Part shown: positions 1-8,269 of the stretch, piece by piece
Layout: every line of letters starts with the position of its first letter
Numbering within the stretch: the stretch's first letter is position 1
Origin: Mesorhizobium waimense
GTDB lineage: Bacteria > Pseudomonadota > Alphaproteobacteria > Rhizobiales > Rhizobiaceae
Reading direction: 5' to 3'
Assembly: GCF_003601975.1 (NCBI RefSeq)
Contig: NZ_QZWZ01000027.1
Coordinates: 1 to 64,000 of the forward strand
Length of the DNA: 64,000 nt
Program-made: the position numbers and the translations under genes
The notes under the pieces: generated by a model
What the model saw: only the letters and a program-made list of their open reading frames with translations
What the model was told of the DNA's origin: nothing
Database searches by the model: none

Positions 1-139
1 GCGTGAACTCGTCGGTGTGGCAGATGCCGGTCGCCTTGATCTCGACCAGCACCTCGCCGTCGCGCGGGCCGTCGAGGTCGACCTCCATGATCTCCAGCGG
101 CTTTCCGGCGGCGACAGCGACAGCGGCGCGGGTTTTCAT
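1..139 (-). CDS. frmA: S-(hydroxymethyl)glutathione dehydrogenase, class III alcohol dehydrogenase (5' part only)
   Basis: Only the first 46 codons are inside the window; the gene continues past the left edge. The translation begins MKTRAAVAVAAGKPLEIMEV and reaches GICHTDEFT, where the Cys is the first zinc ligand of medium-chain zinc alcohol dehydrogenases and the GICHTD context is typical of class III enzymes. The family oxidises S-hydroxymethylglutathione to S-formylglutathione with NAD in cytoplasmic formaldehyde detoxification. The start is supported by GGAGG about nine bases upstream of ATG. The gene is divergent from pccA. A GFA-family gene of related theme lies far away at 42399. The family call is firm; the exact substrate is inferred from the N-terminal motif. 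Confidence 0.85.
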   Translation of the reverse strand, partial: MKTRAAVAVAAGKPLEIMEVDLDGPRDGEVLVEIKATGICHTDEFT

Positions 140-394
140 CAGGCAGTTCCTCCCAAGGCAATCGACAGAATTTCAGGTTGTGGCCGGCTTGTTGAGCCTG
201 CCCGGCGAGGCGAAATGCCCGCCAGCCCTCCGCAGTGAGCCCACACCACCTTATAGGCTTCGGCGATAGTGGCCAACTTCCCTTGCGACGTTTTTCGACG
301 CACCGGCCTGAAGGCGCTGGGTGGACTGCCGGGGCACTTGAGACATGGCTGGAGAGTCCATAGAACTGGTTCCTCCGGAGGACATGAATTCAGT

Positions 395-2407
395 ATGTTC
401 AAGAAGATCCTGATCGCCAATCGCGGCGAGATCGCCTGCCGTGTCATCAAGACGGCGCGCAAGATGGGCATCGCCACCGTCGCGGTCTATTCGGATGCCG
501 ATCGCGACGCCGTGCATGTCGAGATGGCCGACGAAGCGGTGCATATCGGGCCTGCGCCGGCGGCGCAGAGCTATCTGGTGCCGGAAAAGATCATTGCCGC
601 TTGCAAGCAAACCGGGGCGCAGGCCGTGCATCCCGGCTACGGCTTCCTGTCGGAGCGTGCGTCGTTCTGCGAGGCGCTGGAGGAGGAAGCAATCGTCTTC
701 ATCGGCCCGAAGCCCAAAGCGATCAAGGCGATGGGCGACAAGATCGAATCGAAGAAGTTCGCCAGCGCCGCCAAGGTGTCGACCGTGCCTGGCTGGCTCG
801 GCGTCATCGAGAATGCCGACCATGCCGAAAAGATCGCCGGCGAGATCGGCTATCCCGTGATGATCAAGGCGTCGGCCGGCGGTGGCGGCAAGGGCATGCG
901 TATCGCCTGGAGCCAAGCGGAGGTGCGCGACGGCTTCGACCGGGCGCGGTCTGAGGCCAAGAGCTCGTTCGGCGACGACCGCGTCTTCATCGAGAAGTTC
1001 GTGGTGGATCCGCGCCATATCGAGATCCAGGTGCTGGCCGATGCGCATGGCAACGCGCTCTACCTCGGCGAGCGCGAATGCTCGATCCAACGGCGCAACC
1101 AGAAGGTCGCCGAGGAAGCGCCGTCGCCGTTCCTCGACGCCAAGACCAGGAAGGCCATGGGCGAGCAGTCGGTGGCGCTGGCCAAAGCGGTCGACTACCA
1201 GAGCGCCGGCACGGTCGAGTTCATCGTCGACAAGGACAAGAACTTCTATTTCCTTGAAATGAATACGCGATTGCAGGTCGAGCACCCGGTGACGGAGCTC
1301 GTCACCGGCATCGACCTGGTCGAGCAGATGATCCGCGTGGCGGCCGGCGAAAAGCTCGCGATCAAGCAAAGCGAAGTGAAGCTGAACGGCTGGGCGGTGG
1401 AAAGCCGGCTCTATGCCGAAGATCCGTACCGCAATTTCCTGCCGTCGATCGGCCGGCTGACCAGATATCGGCCGCCGGAGGAGGGGACATTCGGCGATAC
1501 CGTCATTCGCAACGACACCGGCGTTACTGAGGGGTCGGAGATTTCGATGTTCTATGACCCGATGGTGGCAAAGCTCTGCACCTGGGCGCCGACGCGGCTC
1601 AAGGCCATCGACGCCATGTCGGAAGCGCTGGACAGTTTTGTCGTCGACGGCATCGAGCACAACATTCCGTTCCTGGCCGCGCTCATGCAGCATCCGCGCT
1701 GGCGGGAGGGGCGGCTGTCGACCGGCTTCATCGCGGAAGAATATCCCGATGGCTTCGCGCCGATCGTGCCCGATAGCGAGGAAAAGGCGGTGCTGGCGTC
1801 GATCGCGACCGCCGTTGAATTGCTGCGTCGTGACCGGCTCGACCGGCTGGGCGGGCGGCTGGCGCCGCATTCCGGCATTCTGAAGCGGGACTGGGTGGTG
1901 AAGATCGGCGCCGACTATCTTTCGGCCGCCATCATCGAAGGCATGATCTCGATCCCGATGGAACTCGACCTGTCGATCGACGGCGGCAAGGCGCTGACCG
2001 TGGCCTCCGACTGGCGGCCGGGCGATCTCATCTGGCGGGGTACGGTCGACGACCGCAGGGTTGCCGCACAGGTCCGGCCGGTGCCGAATGGTCTGCGCAT
2101 CGCCTGGAAGGGCATGTCGGTGACGGCTCGCGCCATGCTGCCGCGCATCGCGGAGCTTGAAAGGCTGATGCCGGAAAAAGTGCCGCCTGATACGTCGAAA
2201 ATGTTGCTCTGCCCGATGCCTGGTCTTGTCGTGTCGATCGCCGTCGCCGAGGGGCAGGAGGTCAAGGCCGGCGAGACGCTGGCCGTGGTCGAGGCGATGA
2301 AGATGGAAAATGTGCTGCGCGCCGAGCGTGACCTCACCGTGTCGAAGCTCAACGCCAAGCCCGGCGACAGCCTCGCCGTTGACGCAGTGATCATGGAATT
2401 CGCCTGA
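395..2407 (+). CDS. pccA: propionyl-CoA carboxylase, biotin carboxylase/biotin carrier (alpha) subunit
   Basis: The 670-residue product has the full acyl-CoA carboxylase alpha-subunit layout. A biotin carboxylase half begins MFKKILIANRGEIACRVIKT, carries the ATP-grasp glycine loop KASAGGGGKGMRI and the EMNTRLQVEHPVTE signature. A linker/BT region follows, and a C-terminal biotinyl domain holds EAMKMEN with the biotinylated Lys near residue 636. It carboxylates biotin with bicarbonate and ATP for a partner beta subunit that is not in this window, in propionyl-CoA catabolism to methylmalonyl-CoA. The ATG at 395 is preferred over longer in-frame starts because homologues begin MFKKILIANRGE and GGAGG lies at 376-380. 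Acetyl- or methylcrotonyl-CoA carboxylase subunits share this architecture; the length and the C-terminal sequence fit PccA best. Confidence 0.9.
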   Translation: MFKKILIANRGEIACRVIKTARKMGIATVAVYSDADRDAVHVEMADEAVHIGPAPAAQSYLVPEKIIAACKQTGAQAVHPGYGFLSERASFCEALEEEAIVFIGPKPKAIKAMGDKIESKKFASAAKVSTVPGWLGVIENADHAEKIAGEIGYPVMIKASAGGGGKGMRIAWSQAEVRDGFDRARSEAKSSFGDDRVFIEKFVVDPRHIEIQVLADAHGNALYLGERECSIQRRNQKVAEEAPSPFLDAKTRKAMGEQSVALAKAVDYQSAGTVEFIVDKDKNFYFLEMNTRLQVEHPVTELVTGIDLVEQMIRVAAGEKLAIKQSEVKLNGWAVESRLYAEDPYRNFLPSIGRLTRYRPPEEGTFGDTVIRNDTGVTEGSEISMFYDPMVAKLCTWAPTRLKAIDAMSEALDSFVVDGIEHNIPFLAALMQHPRWREGRLSTGFIAEEYPDGFAPIVPDSEEKAVLASIATAVELLRRDRLDRLGGRLAPHSGILKRDWVVKIGADYLSAAIIEGMISIPMELDLSIDGGKALTVASDWRPGDLIWRGTVDDRRVAAQVRPVPNGLRIAWKGMSVTARAMLPRIAELERLMPEKVPPDTSKMLLCPMPGLVVSIAVAEGQEVKAGETLAVVEAMKMENVLRAERDLTVSKLNAKPGDSLAVDAVIMEFA

Positions 2408-2464
2408 TTTCGCAACGGAATGAAGGAGGGCAGGCCCGGAAAGCCCGCCCCCCGTGAGGTCACA

Positions 2465-2917
2465 TCAGGCGTGTGCCACCAGCGCGCTCTGATCGGTGAC
2501 GACATAGATGCAGGCACGGCAGGTGTCCGCGCCGCGCTGGCTGTACCAGCGGCATGTGCCGCGGATGATGCAGCGCGGCAGGTTTTCGGCCGGCGCGATA
2601 TTCTGGTCGGCCATCCCTGTCAGCACCTTTTCGATGACGCCGCAGGAATTGCCGGTCCATTGCTTGCACTTGCCCTCGACGCAACGTCCGCCAAATCGGA
2701 AACGCGCTTCGGGCACGCCCGATTTGCTCGCCTGCTCGACGAAATCCTCGTCGATCTCGAGCCGGGTCGGGATCGGCTGCACAAGGCCGTCGGCTCCGAC
2801 CACGCCTATCAAAAGGGCTCCCGGCTCGGCGCGAGCGCTTGGACATGACTTTTCGCCGTGATCGGCGATCTTCGGGCTCGCCGTGCCCTTTTTGCCATTT
2901 GCCTGCGCGAATGACAT
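2465..2917 (-). CDS. conserved hypothetical cysteine-rich protein
   Basis: A 150-residue protein without a signal peptide or membrane segment. The C-terminal two thirds hold seven cysteines: GGRCVEGKCKQW, NSCGVIEK, and the cluster LPRCIIRGTCRWY followed by ADTCRACIYV. The paired spacing suggests a metal or iron-sulfur site, but no named family was recognised. A Lys/Ser-rich N-terminus precedes the conserved part. It is convergent with pccA and lies 4 bp downstream of the small ORF on the same strand at 2922-3149, so the two probably form one transcript. Similar proteins are, from memory, scattered in rhizobia as hypothetical proteins. The coding call rests on reading-frame quality and operon spacing; the function is unknown. 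Confidence 0.65.
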   Translation of the reverse strand: MSFAQANGKKGTASPKIADHGEKSCPSARAEPGALLIGVVGADGLVQPIPTRLEIDEDFVEQASKSGVPEARFRFGGRCVEGKCKQWTGNSCGVIEKVLTGMADQNIAPAENLPRCIIRGTCRWYSQRGADTCRACIYVVTDQSALVAHA

Positions 2918-2921
2918 TGCG

Positions 2922-3149
2922 TCAGCGGATCAACCCGCCGATCTCTTTCTCGACGGAGGGAAGCTTGAGCTGGTCGATATGCGCAACCAGGCCGAGCCAT
3001 TCCTTCGGGAAGCGCAGGACGACGTCCGGTTGTGCGCGGGTGTCGGCAATCGACGCCAGCACCGCCTGCTGAATGGTCTTTGCCAGCTTCTCGTCCATGC
3101 TCTTGGAGAGCTTGAGACCGGATAGATCGACGACAAAACGACTAGCCAT
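2922..3149 (-). CDS. small hypothetical protein, 75 residues
   Basis: The protein starts MASRFVVDLSGLKLSKSMDE and ends EKEIGGLIR. It is mixed alpha/beta in appearance with no membrane segment and no recognised domain. The ATG at 3149 has GAGGAG about eight bases upstream. A longer in-frame start at 3230 exists but lacks a comparable ribosome-binding site and adds a segment unlike the rest. Its stop lies 4 bp before the start of the cysteine-rich gene at 2465-2917, which suggests co-transcription and perhaps a joint role. Nothing in the sequence reveals that role. Confidence 0.65.
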   Translation of the reverse strand: MASRFVVDLSGLKLSKSMDEKLAKTIQQAVLASIADTRAQPDVVLRFPKEWLGLVAHIDQLKLPSVEKEIGGLIR

Positions 3150-3313
3150 GGAAATTCTCCTCGTAAAAAAACTTCCTCTACATCCGGCAGTTTGTGGGAG
3201 CTGTTGCAGATCAACCATGAAGCTCTTCACACGGAACGCTGGCGGCTCGTTGCCGGGACGCCTAGATTAGGGCGACAGACCAAGATTCGCGGATCAGATT
3301 GAAGGCAGGCCGG

Positions 3314-6300
3314 GTGGCAGACGAGAAAATGACGCGCGATCCGTTGCTGCGTGAGGCCTATGAGAAGGCGTCGAGGCCGGAGGCGCCGGCGCGGCCCTTC
3401 ATTCACCTGCGCGTGCATTCGGCCTATTCGCTGCTGGAAGGCGCCTTGCAGCTCGGCAAGATCGTCGGCCACGCGGTCGAGGACGAATGTCCGGCGATCG
3501 CCGTCACCGACACCAACAATCTGTTCGGGGCGCTGGAGTTCGCGCAGAAGGCGGTCAAGGACGGCATCCAGCCGATCATCGGCTGTCAGATCGATCTCGC
3601 ATTTTCCGGTGAAAACAGCGACGGCCAGCGCGACCGCCGGCGGCAGGGACCGGAGATGCGCGCCGTGGTGCTGATTGCCGCGACCGAGGCCGGCTATGCC
3701 AATCTGGTCCGCCTCGTCAGCCGGGTTTATCTCCACACGCCGCCCGGCGAGCCTGTACACCTGACGACCGACATGCTGCAGGGACAATGCGATGGCCTGA
3801 TCTGCCTGACCGGCGGGCCACGCGGTCCGATCGGCAGCGCCTTGAAGGAAGATCGCCGCGATCTTGCCGAGGCACGACTGCTGACGCTGAAGGCGCTGTT
3901 CGGCGACCGGCTCTATGTCGAGCTGGAGCGGGTTTCCGGCTACGACAGGACAATCGAAAAATCGACGGTCGATCTTGCCTACAGCCACGATCTCCCGCTG
4001 GTTGCCACCAACGAGGCGTTCTTCTCCGCCCGCGACGACTACGAGGCGCATGATGCGTTGATCGCCATCGCCGAGGGCTCGGTCGTTGCGGCCGACAACC
4101 GCCGCCGGCTGTCGCCGGACAATTGCCTGCGCAGCCAGGCCGACATGGCCAGGCTGTTTTCCGACTTGCCGGAAGCGATCGACAACACGGTCGAGATCGC
4201 GCTGCGCTGCTCCTACTATCCCAAGAACCGCAACCCGATCCTGCCACGTTTTACCGGTGGCGATGGCGCCGACAATGAAACGGCGCTGAAGGCGGAGGCC
4301 GACGAACTGCGCCGCCAGGCCCATGAAGGGCTCGATGCGCGGCTGGCGGCGCATGGACCCACCGCCGGCTACACGGCCGAGCAGTATCGCGAACGGCTGG
4401 ATTTCGAACTCGGCATCATCGAGAAGATGAAATTCCCCGGCTATTTCCTGATCGTTGCCGACTTCATCAAATGGGCGAAGGCGCAAGGCATTCCGGTCGG
4501 CCCGGGCCGTGGTTCGGGCGCTGGCTCGCTGGTCGCCTATTCGACTACCATCACCGACATCGATCCGTTGCGTTTCTCGCTGCTGTTCGAGCGCTTCCTC
4601 AATCCGGACCGCGTCTCGATGCCCGACTTCGACATCGACTTCTGCCAGGACCGGCGCGAGGAGGTGATCCGCTACGTCCAGCAGAAATACGGCCGCGACC
4701 AGGTCGGCCAGATCATCACCTTCGGTACGCTGCAGGCGCGAGCCGTGCTGCGCGACGTTGGCCGCGTGCTGCAGATGCCCTATGGCCAGGTCGACAAGCT
4801 CTCCAAGATGGTGCCGCAGAACCCGGCCAATCCGGTCAAGCTCGCCGACGCCATCGCCAACGAGCCGCGCTTTGCCGAGGAGGCGGAAAAGGAGCCGATC
4901 GTCCAGACACTGCTCGACATGGCGCAGAAGCTGGAAGGGCTCTACCGCCACGCCTCGACGCACGCCGCCGGCATCGTCATCGGCGACCGGCCGCTGTCGG
5001 AACTGGTGCCGATGTACCGCGATCCGCGCTCGGATATGCCGGTCACCCAGTTCAACATGAAATATGTCGAGCAGGCCGGGCTGGTAAAGTTCGACTTCCT
5101 CGGCCTGAAGACTCTGACGGTGCTGGAGACGGCGGTCAAGTTGATCCGCCGCCGCGGCATCGAGATCGATCTCGCCCGCATCCCGCTCGACGACCCCGAC
5201 ACCTATGCCATGCTGTCGCGCGGCGAAGTGGTCGGCGTGTTCCAGGTGGAAAGCGCCGGCATGCGCAAGGCGCTGATCGGCATGCGGCCCGACTGCATCG
5301 AGGACATCATCGCGCTGGTCGCACTCTACCGTCCGGGCCCGATGGAGAACATCCCGACCTACAACGCCAGAAAGCATGGCGAGGAGGAGATGGCCTCGAT
5401 CCATCCCAAGATCGACCATCTGGTGAAGGAGACGCAAGGCGTCATCGTCTACCAGGAACAGGTCATGCAGATCGCGCAGGAACTGTCCGGCTATTCGCTC
5501 GGCGAAGCCGACCTTTTGCGCCGCGCCATGGGCAAAAAGATCCGCGCCGAGATGGACAAGCAGCGCGAGCGTTTCGTCTCGGGCGCCGTCGAGCGCGGCG
5601 TCGGCAAGCCGCAAGCCGACTTCATTTTCGACTTGCTGGCAAAATTTGCCGACTATGGTTTCAACAAGTCGCACGCCGCGGCCTATGCCGTGGTGTCTTA
5701 CCAGACGGCCTATCTGAAAGCGCATTATCCAGTGGAATTCCTGGCGGCGTCGATGACGCTCGACATGGGCAACACCGACAAGCTCGCGGATTTCCGCCAG
5801 GACGCGCTGCGCCTTGGCATCCAGGTGCTGGCGCCGTCGGTGATGACCAGTTTCCGCGACTTCGAGGTCGGCGAGAACAAGATCTTCTATTCGCTGGCGG
5901 CGCTGAAAGGCGTTGGCGATGCGGCGGTCGAGCACATCGTCGCGATGCGCGGCGAAAAGCCGTTCAAGAACCTTGCCGATTTCTGCGAGAGGGTCGATCC
6001 GAAGATCGTCGGCAAGCGCGTCTTCGAAAGCCTGGTCATGGCCGGCGCGCTCGACTGTTTCGGCCACGACCGCGCCGCCATGATGGCCGGTGTCGAGCGG
6101 ATGATGGGACTGGCGTCGCTGGCGCTGCAGAATGCCGTTTCCGGTCAAGCCGACATTTTCGGTGTCTCGCTCGGCGCCCAGTCGCAGGCGCTCAACCTGC
6201 CGGCGACCGAACCGTGGCTGGCCGCCGACCGGCTGCACAGGGAATTCCAGGTGGTCGGTTTCTATCTCTCGGCGCATCCGCTCGACGAGTACAAGGCCGC

Positions 6301-6841
6301 ACTCCAGAAGATGCGGGTGCAGAACTGGGGCGAGTTCTCGGCCGCCGTCAAACGCGGTGCCGCCGCCGGCCGGCTTGCCGGCACCGTCACCACCAAGCAG
6401 GAGCGCAAGACGCGCACCGGCAACAAGATGGGCGTCGTCCAGTTTTCCGACACGTCGGGCCAATATGAGGCGGTGCTGTTCTCCGAGGGGCTGGCACAAT
6501 TTCGCGACCTTTTGGAACCCGGCCGCTCGGTGGTGATCACCGTTTCGGCCGAAGACAGGCCGGAAGGCGTCAATTTGCGGATCAACTCGGTGCAGTCGCT
6601 GGAAGACGAGGCCAGCCGCATCCAGAAGGCGCTGCGCGTCTTTGTCAGAGACGACGGGCCAGCATCGATCATTCAATCGCAGCTCAAACAGCGTGGCGAC
6701 AGCCAGGTCAGCATTATTGTCCTCAAGGGAGAGGCGCAGGGCGAGGTCGAGATCGCCTTGCCAGGCGGCTATCGCGTCTCGCCGCAAATCGCATCCGCCA
6801 TGCGCGCGGTGCAGGGCGTGGTCGAGGTCGAACTGGTCTAG
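3314..6841 (+). CDS. dnaE: DNA polymerase III alpha subunit, replicative
   Basis: The product of about 1175 residues is the chromosomal replicative polymerase. It opens with a PHP domain (IHLRVHSAYSLLEGA). The C-family polymerase palm carries GPGRGSGAGSLVAY and the catalytic aspartates in PDFDIDFCQDRR. Helix-hairpin-helix and OB-fold regions follow (RLAGTVTTKQERKTRTGNKM). The length matches DnaE1 rather than the shorter mutagenic DnaE2. The start is uncertain: GTG at 3314 is used here; TTG at 3299 and ATG at 3329 are in frame, and none has a strong ribosome-binding site. The last codons recur in degenerate form 108 bp downstream (see the repeat at 6917). Very large open frames on the opposite strand are shadows of this gene. 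Confidence 0.95.
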   Translation: MADEKMTRDPLLREAYEKASRPEAPARPFIHLRVHSAYSLLEGALQLGKIVGHAVEDECPAIAVTDTNNLFGALEFAQKAVKDGIQPIIGCQIDLAFSGENSDGQRDRRRQGPEMRAVVLIAATEAGYANLVRLVSRVYLHTPPGEPVHLTTDMLQGQCDGLICLTGGPRGPIGSALKEDRRDLAEARLLTLKALFGDRLYVELERVSGYDRTIEKSTVDLAYSHDLPLVATNEAFFSARDDYEAHDALIAIAEGSVVAADNRRRLSPDNCLRSQADMARLFSDLPEAIDNTVEIALRCSYYPKNRNPILPRFTGGDGADNETALKAEADELRRQAHEGLDARLAAHGPTAGYTAEQYRERLDFELGIIEKMKFPGYFLIVADFIKWAKAQGIPVGPGRGSGAGSLVAYSTTITDIDPLRFSLLFERFLNPDRVSMPDFDIDFCQDRREEVIRYVQQKYGRDQVGQIITFGTLQARAVLRDVGRVLQMPYGQVDKLSKMVPQNPANPVKLADAIANEPRFAEEAEKEPIVQTLLDMAQKLEGLYRHASTHAAGIVIGDRPLSELVPMYRDPRSDMPVTQFNMKYVEQAGLVKFDFLGLKTLTVLETAVKLIRRRGIEIDLARIPLDDPDTYAMLSRGEVVGVFQVESAGMRKALIGMRPDCIEDIIALVALYRPGPMENIPTYNARKHGEEEMASIHPKIDHLVKETQGVIVYQEQVMQIAQELSGYSLGEADLLRRAMGKKIRAEMDKQRERFVSGAVERGVGKPQADFIFDLLAKFADYGFNKSHAAAYAVVSYQTAYLKAHYPVEFLAASMTLDMGNTDKLADFRQDALRLGIQVLAPSVMTSFRDFEVGENKIFYSLAALKGVGDAAVEHIVAMRGEKPFKNLADFCERVDPKIVGKRVFESLVMAGALDCFGHDRAAMMAGVERMMGLASLALQNAVSGQADIFGVSLGAQSQALNLPATEPWLAADRLHREFQVVGFYLSAHPLDEYKAALQKMRVQNWGEFSAAVKRGAAAGRLAGTVTTKQERKTRTGNKMGVVQFSDTSGQYEAVLFSEGLAQFRDLLEPGRSVVITVSAEDRPEGVNLRINSVQSLEDEASRIQKALRVFVRDDGPASIIQSQLKQRGDSQVSIIVLKGEAQGEVEIALPGGYRVSPQIASAMRAVQGVVEVELV

Positions 6842-6916
6842 CGGATCTTCGGGGCGACCCGTTTGCCGACGGTATGAACGGACTCTGGGCCTGACATCGT
6901 GGCTGATAGGCCCAGC

Positions 6917-6949
6917 GTGCAGGGCGTGGTTGAAGTGGGACCGGTTTGA
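6917..6949 (+). repeat. degenerate copy of the dnaE 3' end
   Basis: These 33 bases resemble the last 33 bases of dnaE (6809-6841). Both start GTGCAGGGCGTGGT, both would read VQGVVEV plus three residues, and both end in a stop codon in the same register (TAG in dnaE, TGA here). The offset is 108 bp, a multiple of three. Just before it an 8-bp inverted repeat, CTGGGCCT at 6885-6892 and AGGCCCAG at 6908-6915, could form a hairpin that serves as the dnaE terminator. An old tandem duplication of the gene end is the simplest reading. Confidence 0.5.
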
Positions 6950-6998
6950 ACCACATGCGTTGAGCACGCCCGAAAGAACGACAAAGGAATGAACAATC

Positions 6999-7397
6999 AT
7001 GCCCAGCCGCGAACGCGTTGAAGCCTTCCTCAAGGAGGTGGTCGAAGGCAGCCATGTCAAGGCGATCGCCGACTTCTACCATGAGGATGCGACCATGCAG
7101 GAGAATCTTGGCGTTCCGCGGCGCGGGATCGATATACTGATGGCGCATGAGCAAGCAGCGCTGGACCGGATCGAGAAGATGCACACGCATCCGGTTCAGA
7201 CGTTCCTGGTCGATGGCGACCATGTCGCCATCCGATGGACTTTCGACAGGATTGACAAGACAGGGACTGTGCGGCGGCTGGAAGAGGTGGCGTTGCAGCG
7301 CTGGCGCGGCGACCGGATCGCCGAGGAGCGGTTCGTTTACGATACCGCCACGGCCTGGCGTCTTGTCGGGCCTGACGGCGCGGCGGTGGAAGGCTGA
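6999..7397 (+). CDS. SnoaL-like/NTF2-fold protein
   Basis: A 132-residue cytoplasmic protein with the SnoaL/NTF2 pattern: an N-terminal helix pair (RVEAFLKEVVEGSHVKAIADFY), a DATMQENLGVPRRGID segment, then alternating beta strands (VQTFLVDGDHVAIRWTF, VALQRWRGDRIAEERFVY). Proteins of this fold include small isomerases, dehydratases and ligand-binding proteins, and the sequence does not tell which applies. AAAGGA lies about ten bases before the ATG. It follows dnaE on the same strand after about 157 bp and precedes the channel gene by 58 bp. It is probably a separate unit, because a possible hairpin sits between it and dnaE. Confidence 0.75.
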   Translation: MPSRERVEAFLKEVVEGSHVKAIADFYHEDATMQENLGVPRRGIDILMAHEQAALDRIEKMHTHPVQTFLVDGDHVAIRWTFDRIDKTGTVRRLEEVALQRWRGDRIAEERFVYDTATAWRLVGPDGAAVEG

Positions 7398-7455
7398 GGA
7401 TCTCCGGCAGCCTTAACCACTGGACGGCCTTGGCTGCGGACGCTACGCAATCGTC

Positions 7456-8259
7456 ATGAAAGCGGCGGACAAGGACGGCTTGCAGCAAAGCTCAGCGATG
7501 GCGCGCCTGCGTGACAAGCTGCGCAGGCTTTACCACGGGCGCACTCCGGCCGCCTTCCGTTTCCAGCTGGTGGCGGTGATCATCGACCTCGCCATCATCG
7601 CCTTCTTCATCGCCACGCCGGTCCTGCAGGACAAACCGTCGTTCCTCTGGCTCGACTATTCGGTGGCAGCACTCGTCGCCGCCGACATGATCGCCCGCCT
7701 GCTTGCCTCCAACGACATGCTGCGGCTGATCAGGCAGCCGACCTCCTGGGTCGATATCTTCATCCTTCTGACGCTGCTGATGCCCACGGCCTTCGCGAAT
7801 CTCGCCTTCCTGCGCATCCTCAGGCTGTGGTCGCTATCGCGCAGCGGCTCGCTGTGGCGGCATTTCGAGATGCGCGGGCTGAAGCCGTGGCGCGAGGCAA
7901 GCCAGGCGGTGATCAATCTTTTGACCTTCCTCTTCGTCGTTACCGGCTTTGTCTACACCTTCTTCTTCCGCACCCAGGCAGGTCTCGAAGGTTACATCGA
8001 CGCCCTCTATTTCACCGTCGCCACGGTGACGACCACCGGCTTTGGCGACATCGTGCTGCCGGGAATAGCAGGCAAGCTGACGGCGATCGCCACCATGATC
8101 ATCGGCATATCGCTGTTCGTGAAGCTGGCTCAGGCGATCTTCCGTCCAACCAAGGTGTTCTTTCCCTGCCCGCAATGTGGGTTGCAGCGGCATGAGCCGG
8201 ATGCCGTCCACTGCAAGGCCTGCGGCCATCTGCTGAACATACCGGACGAGGGGAACTGA
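7456..8259 (+). CDS. voltage-gated-type potassium channel with C-terminal zinc-ribbon-like module
   Basis: The 267-residue inner-membrane protein has the 6-TM cation-channel plan. S1-S3 are hydrophobic (QLVAVIIDLAIIAFFIAT, FLWLDYSVAALVAADMIA, VDIFILLTLLMPTAFA). An S4-like arginine-rich stretch reads FLRILRLWSLSRSG. A pore helix and selectivity filter TVTTTGFGD lie before the last membrane helix. TGFGD in place of TVGYGD is a common bacterial variant. After S6 comes a short tail with CPQCGLQRHEPDAVHCKACG, four cysteines in two CxxC pairs, which should bind zinc or act as a redox or metal sensor. That tail is unusual for the family. ATG at 7456 gives the full S1; ATG at 7498 is an alternative. 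The gene is convergent with the EamA gene. Confidence 0.85.
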   Translation: MKAADKDGLQQSSAMARLRDKLRRLYHGRTPAAFRFQLVAVIIDLAIIAFFIATPVLQDKPSFLWLDYSVAALVAADMIARLLASNDMLRLIRQPTSWVDIFILLTLLMPTAFANLAFLRILRLWSLSRSGSLWRHFEMRGLKPWREASQAVINLLTFLFVVTGFVYTFFFRTQAGLEGYIDALYFTVATVTTTGFGDIVLPGIAGKLTAIATMIIGISLFVKLAQAIFRPTKVFFPCPQCGLQRHEPDAVHCKACGHLLNIPDEGN

Positions 8260-8269
8260 CAGGGCAGGG

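Noticed and set aside
251..1870. Minus-strand open frame of 539 codons antisense to pccA
   Set aside because: The same type of high-GC shadow; the pccA frame has full family motifs.
3227..7060. Minus-strand open frame of 1277 codons
   Set aside because: It is a shadow of dnaE in high-GC sequence; low-complexity His/Arg/Asp/Leu-rich translation and no motifs.
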